From Eubacteriaceae bacterium (GTDB lineage Bacteria > Bacillota > Clostridia > Eubacteriales > Alkalibacteraceae), in assembly GCA_003446375.1 (NCBI GenBank), contig DMAW01000041.1, positions 1-6,931 of the forward strand: a stretch of 6,931 nt of DNA. Reading direction: 5' to 3'. The notes under the pieces are model-generated. The model saw only the letters and a list, made by a program, of their open reading frames with translations, ran no database searches and was not told where the DNA came from. This document shows positions 4,521-6,931 of the stretch, one piece after another (within the stretch, counting starts at the first letter, position 1; the number at the start of each line of letters is the position of its first letter). Made by a program: the position numbers and the translations under genes.

Positions 4521-5501
4521 AAATTCTTTTATAATTTCCGTGTTGTCATCAGGAATCCATAAACTCCTGCCGTCTATCATTCTTGACCTTCCGGAAATGG
4601 TGTAATAGCTTACCGCACCTTCCGGAAGTTGATTGAAGTATGTCGCAAGGGCTATCATATGCTTTGAAGTCATGTTGGTTTCGGTCCCATCCCTATACTT
4701 AAGTACTATTCGCGCAGCCTCCAGCATCTGATTGTTTTCTCTTAATTGTCCGTATAGAGAAGAAAAAAAGTTTTGTACCCTAAGTATCCTGTCTATATCT
4801 CCTCCTGGGGTATTTCTCCACTGTAGATATAAAAGAGCTTGGTCTCCGTTTATCATCTGAATGCCTTTTTTTATCTCGACTCCGTTATCCGGATCGTACA
4901 TATTTGCATCAATATCAATTTTCACACCGCCAATATCATCGACGATTCCCGGAACAGGATCCATCTTGATTGCAAAGTAATAATCAACTTTTATATCTCC
5001 AATAAATTCTTCAATCGCCTCTGCACTCGCCTCCGGTCCCCTGCCTTCCCTGCTGCCAAAAGCATACGCATGCCCTATTTTATCCTTTTGATTCCTGACA
5101 GGCAGATATGCATAAGTATCCCTAGGTATGCTAAGCACCTTGACGTTATTGTTTTCAAGGTCCATCCTTGCAAGCACTATCACGTCAGATCGGTATATCC
5201 CAATTGTCCTGTCCTGTGAAGTATCTATGCCAAGAATCAGCAAATTTATGACGCTTGAACTCGACGTTATATTTAAATTTTCGATATAGCTGTCCTCATC
5301 TTCAGGCTCTATCGGTTGTACCGGCTCTTTTTCATCAGCTTCAGACTCTTTTGGATTAGGCTTTATTTCATTGTCCGGATTTGTCACAAGCACATTTTGG
5401 TAGTCTGTGGCATCATAAACAAACTTGACAGCGGCTCCTAATGCCAATATTATCGCCACTACAATTATTACGAGAATCTTGTTTTTTTTCATTAAAATCA
5501 T
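4476..5501 (-). CDS. LCP (LytR-CpsA-Psr) family envelope protein
   Basis: LCP proteins are membrane-bound phosphotransferases that attach teichoic acids or other polyprenyl-phosphate-linked glycopolymers to peptidoglycan, acting on the outer membrane face. The 341-residue product has a short basic N-terminus and one membrane helix (residues about 9-27), an acidic Pro/Glu-rich linker (about 40-75), then the LCP domain: INLLILGIDT (85-94), RSDVIVLARMD (104-114), VLSIPRDTY (122-130) and GDQALLYLQWRN-GDIDRILRVQ (about 219-243). These contain the Arg and Asp residues expected to bind pyrophosphate and metal (R104, D106, R127, D128, R238, R241). The start at 5501 is uncertain: an ATG three codons inside (5492, MKKNK) has a weak GGATGAT before it and reads like a more usual N-terminus. 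It lies 68 bp after the beta-helix gene on the same strand without a terminator between, so the two may be co-transcribed. Its stop lies within bioY. Which glycopolymer it handles cannot be told. Confidence 0.92.
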   Translation of the reverse strand: MILMKKNKILVIIVVAIILALGAAVKFVYDATDYQNVLVTNPDNEIKPNPKESEADEKEPVQPIEPEDEDSYIENLNITSSSSVINLLILGIDTSQDRTIGIYRSDVIVLARMDLENNNVKVLSIPRDTYAYLPVRNQKDKIGHAYAFGSREGRGPEASAEAIEEFIGDIKVDYYFAIKMDPVPGIVDDIGGVKIDIDANMYDPDNGVEIKKGIQMINGDQALLYLQWRNTPGGDIDRILRVQNFFSSLYGQLRENNQMLEAARIVLKYRDGTETNMTSKHMIALATYFNQLPEGAVSYYTISGRSRMIDGRSLWIPDDNTEIIKEFLSGHVQASSDSGNP

Positions 5502-5569
5502 CCGCTTTCTTTTAGGTGGCTTACATACTTATATATACCCTTTTAAAGTCGGATATTAACCGGTTTCGC

Positions 5570-6733
5570 TTATTCTAACATTTTATAGTTCGTTCCTACA
5601 GGCTGTCCCTCTACCAGTTTGTCAAAGTAATTGCCGTCTATTACGGTTTCATCTAAATTGCCTCCATTTAATTTAATAGGAATATATGAAAGTCTTCCCT
5701 GTATGATATTTCCCTTTACCGATACATTTCTTGCGTCTGGATTGTTCAGGTATATCCCAGTCACTTTTATTTCAGCAAGCTCATTTTCCATAAATGTTAT
5801 GCTTTCCATTTCATGGGTGTATCCTTCGTCCCATCCTCCTACCGTAAGACCCCAGTTGCAATTTTCTATAGTATTGTTTCTTACTACTACATTTTTTAAA
5901 TATCCGCCCTTTTCGTTTGCCAATGTGATGCCTTGGCCACAGGCATATATATTATTATCATATATTTCTATGTCTTTCTGCTCGCCTTCGTATGAATCTA
6001 TGTATATTCCTATCTTAGGTATGCTGTAGACCTCATTTCCGTGAATCTTTCCGTAAGAAGATCCGTTTTTCGCATCTATTCCTTCTCCACCTCTTCCCGG
6101 AGCTTGATTTGTAAAATCAAATACCTTGTTGTCACTTACTTCAAAATAATCCACGTTATCCAAAGATATACCTTCTTGCGATCCTGAAGTATTTATGCTA
6201 GCTCTCTCTATTGCATTGCTGTCTATTATTATATTGTCTGCATTCATGAATATTATTCCAGATGCCTGAGTATTATAAGTTGAGCAGTTTCTTATCTCAA
6301 CATGACTTGAACCTACCCCATCCGTAGTTGAACCAAATCCCGCCCATCTGGAATTCTCGACTCTGATGCCTTCGATTCTGATATAGCTTTGAGCGTTTAT
6401 ATCAAACAGACTGCTCCAATTATAACCCCAGTCTATGTCTTTTCCATCAAGTATAACCTTTTCATCCTTGTAGCTTTTAAAGACTATGTGGCTTCCGGCT
6501 TCTCCAGAATTTTTCAACAAGACTTCTTCTCTGTAAATTCCTTCTCTTATCAGAACTGTCTCTCCTGCCTTAAGACTTTCTGCTGCCTTTTGTATCGTCT
6601 GCCAAGGCTCGTCAAATGTACCCGGATTTTTATCGTCTCCTTCTTTTGACACATAGTAATCTTTATTATCAATCTCATCATAATTGAAAGAGCATCCAAA
6701 TAAAATTATTGTAACCGGAAATCCTGATAACAT
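5570..6733 (-). CDS. Right-handed parallel beta-helix lipoprotein (DUF1565-like), 5' end doubtful
   Basis: The 387-residue product (from the ATG at 6733) is a secreted solenoid of the pectate-lyase/alginate-epimerase fold class. After the N-terminus comes a DUF1565-like block, YYVSKEGDDKNPGTFDEPWQ, continuing through TIQKAAESLKAGETVLIREG. About ten coils follow with repeated N-x-I and G-I-x-I/L patterns (GIIFMNADNIIIDSN, GISLDNVDYFEVSDN, GIDAKN, GIYIDS, GITLAN, GLTVGG, GIYLNN). A lipobox-like LFGC suggests a lipid-anchored surface protein. No catalytic triad can be assigned by eye, so the substrate, perhaps a polysaccharide, is unknown. The 5' end is suspect: candidate starts (ATG 6733, TTG 6748) lack a ribosome binding site, the signal segment has no basic residues, and both lie on the antisense of an AbiEii-like fragment. 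The native start has probably been lost, and expression is uncertain. The gene lies upstream of the LCP gene on the same strand. Confidence 0.8.
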   Translation of the reverse strand: MLSGFPVTIILFGCSFNYDEIDNKDYYVSKEGDDKNPGTFDEPWQTIQKAAESLKAGETVLIREGIYREEVLLKNSGEAGSHIVFKSYKDEKVILDGKDIDWGYNWSSLFDINAQSYIRIEGIRVENSRWAGFGSTTDGVGSSHVEIRNCSTYNTQASGIIFMNADNIIIDSNAIERASINTSGSQEGISLDNVDYFEVSDNKVFDFTNQAPGRGGEGIDAKNGSSYGKIHGNEVYSIPKIGIYIDSYEGEQKDIEIYDNNIYACGQGITLANEKGGYLKNVVVRNNTIENCNWGLTVGGWDEGYTHEMESITFMENELAEIKVTGIYLNNPDARNVSVKGNIIQGRLSYIPIKLNGGNLDETVIDGNYFDKLVEGQPVGTNYKMLE

Positions 6734-6931
6734 AAAAATTGAAACCAATTATTCATTACGGCATCACGTATTTTCACCTGTCCTGAGAAAAATGAATACT
6801 AATATCTTTGGATTGTCGGGTGAAGTGCGGACATTAAACAGTATTGAGCTGTTAGCTTCTAAAACAGCAGCGTTATTTAACCGACTAGCCGCAAGGGATT
6901 TTTATGACACCGGCAATCTGTTTGTTTCTTT
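6714..6931 (+). pseudogene. 5'-truncated AbiEii-type nucleotidyltransferase toxin fragment, runs off window
   Basis: The plus-strand frame through 6741-6929 is open to the window end and reads TGNPDNIKIETNYSLRHHVF, later ELLASKTAALFNRLAARDFYD, then TGNLFVS. These match the middle region of AbiEii/AbiGii nucleotidyltransferase toxins, whose typical segments are DNIKIEINYSLR and the ASKI-ALL-R-ARDLYD helix. The N-terminal nucleotidyltransferase core (GGT-S/A, R and Asp motif region) is missing: going upstream the frame meets a TAA at 6681 and has no ATG before 6792 and no ribosome binding site. The homology appears to begin about 6712-6720, so the left limit is approximate. AbiEii toxins normally pair with an AbiEi antitoxin encoded upstream; none is here. 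The fragment overlaps the N-terminal codons of the beta-helix gene on the other strand. Relic of an inserted or rearranged accessory locus, or an assembly junction. The family call is by eye from about 70 residues. Confidence 0.65.

Noticed and set aside
4839..5219. Plus-strand 126-codon frame opposite the LCP gene
   Set aside because: It is a shadow of the LCP coding region, with no ribosome binding site and no recognisable protein.
5631..6029. Plus-strand 132-codon frame opposite the beta-helix gene (and a similar one at 6389-6649)
   Set aside because: Both are antisense to the repetitive beta-helix coding region, whose codon pattern keeps the opposite frame open.

Overview
The window looks like chromosome from a low-GC Gram-positive anaerobe of the Clostridia/Tissierellia type. 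The evidence is a T-box leader, a short archaeal-type prolyl-tRNA synthetase with a C-terminal cysteine cluster, a BirA-type operator before bioY, an LCP (LytR-CpsA-Psr) envelope protein, AAGGAGG-type ribosome binding sites and TTGACA/TATAAT promoters. Genus cannot be fixed from the sequence alone.

Layout, left to right. (1) 1-1018: an AT-rich stretch with one plus-strand gene of unknown function, a membrane-anchored protein with a coiled-coil stalk and an external domain, behind a plausible extended -10 promoter. (2) 1019-1411: no protein gene. It holds a tandem GTGGCTAAT repeat, a minus-strand terminator, a 21-bp copy of the 3' end of the neighbouring tRNA gene, a highly foldable element of about 130 bp that carries a T-arm-like 13-mer in the opposite orientation, and a second terminator. 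(3) 1412-1488: a complete tRNA-Arg(ACG), minus strand. (4) 1544-3846: a minus-strand proS-xpt operon. A consensus promoter and a proline T-box leader (probable specifier CCC) precede proS, and xpt starts one base after the proS stop. No terminator is visible between xpt and tRNA-Arg. (5) 3870-4520: plus-strand bioY, divergent from proS, with a consensus promoter whose -35 box lies inside a BirA-like operator. (6) 4476-6733: two minus-strand envelope genes, a parallel beta-helix lipoprotein followed by an LCP-family protein; the LCP 3' end overlaps the bioY 3' end by 45 bp. (7) About 6714-6931: a 5'-truncated plus-strand fragment of an AbiEii-type nucleotidyltransferase toxin, running off the window and abutting (probably replacing) the native 5' end of the beta-helix gene.

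How the parts work together: the central block is housekeeping, with proS controlled by proline-tRNA charging and bioY by biotin. Placing xpt (xanthine salvage) under the proline T-box is the unusual regulatory link. The two edges look accessory. The left edge has signs of integration at the tRNA-Arg 3' end. The right edge has a rearrangement junction with a toxin-gene remnant. I did not find a complete new multi-gene system. The most interesting unexplained object is the tRNA-derived structured element at 1209-1429.
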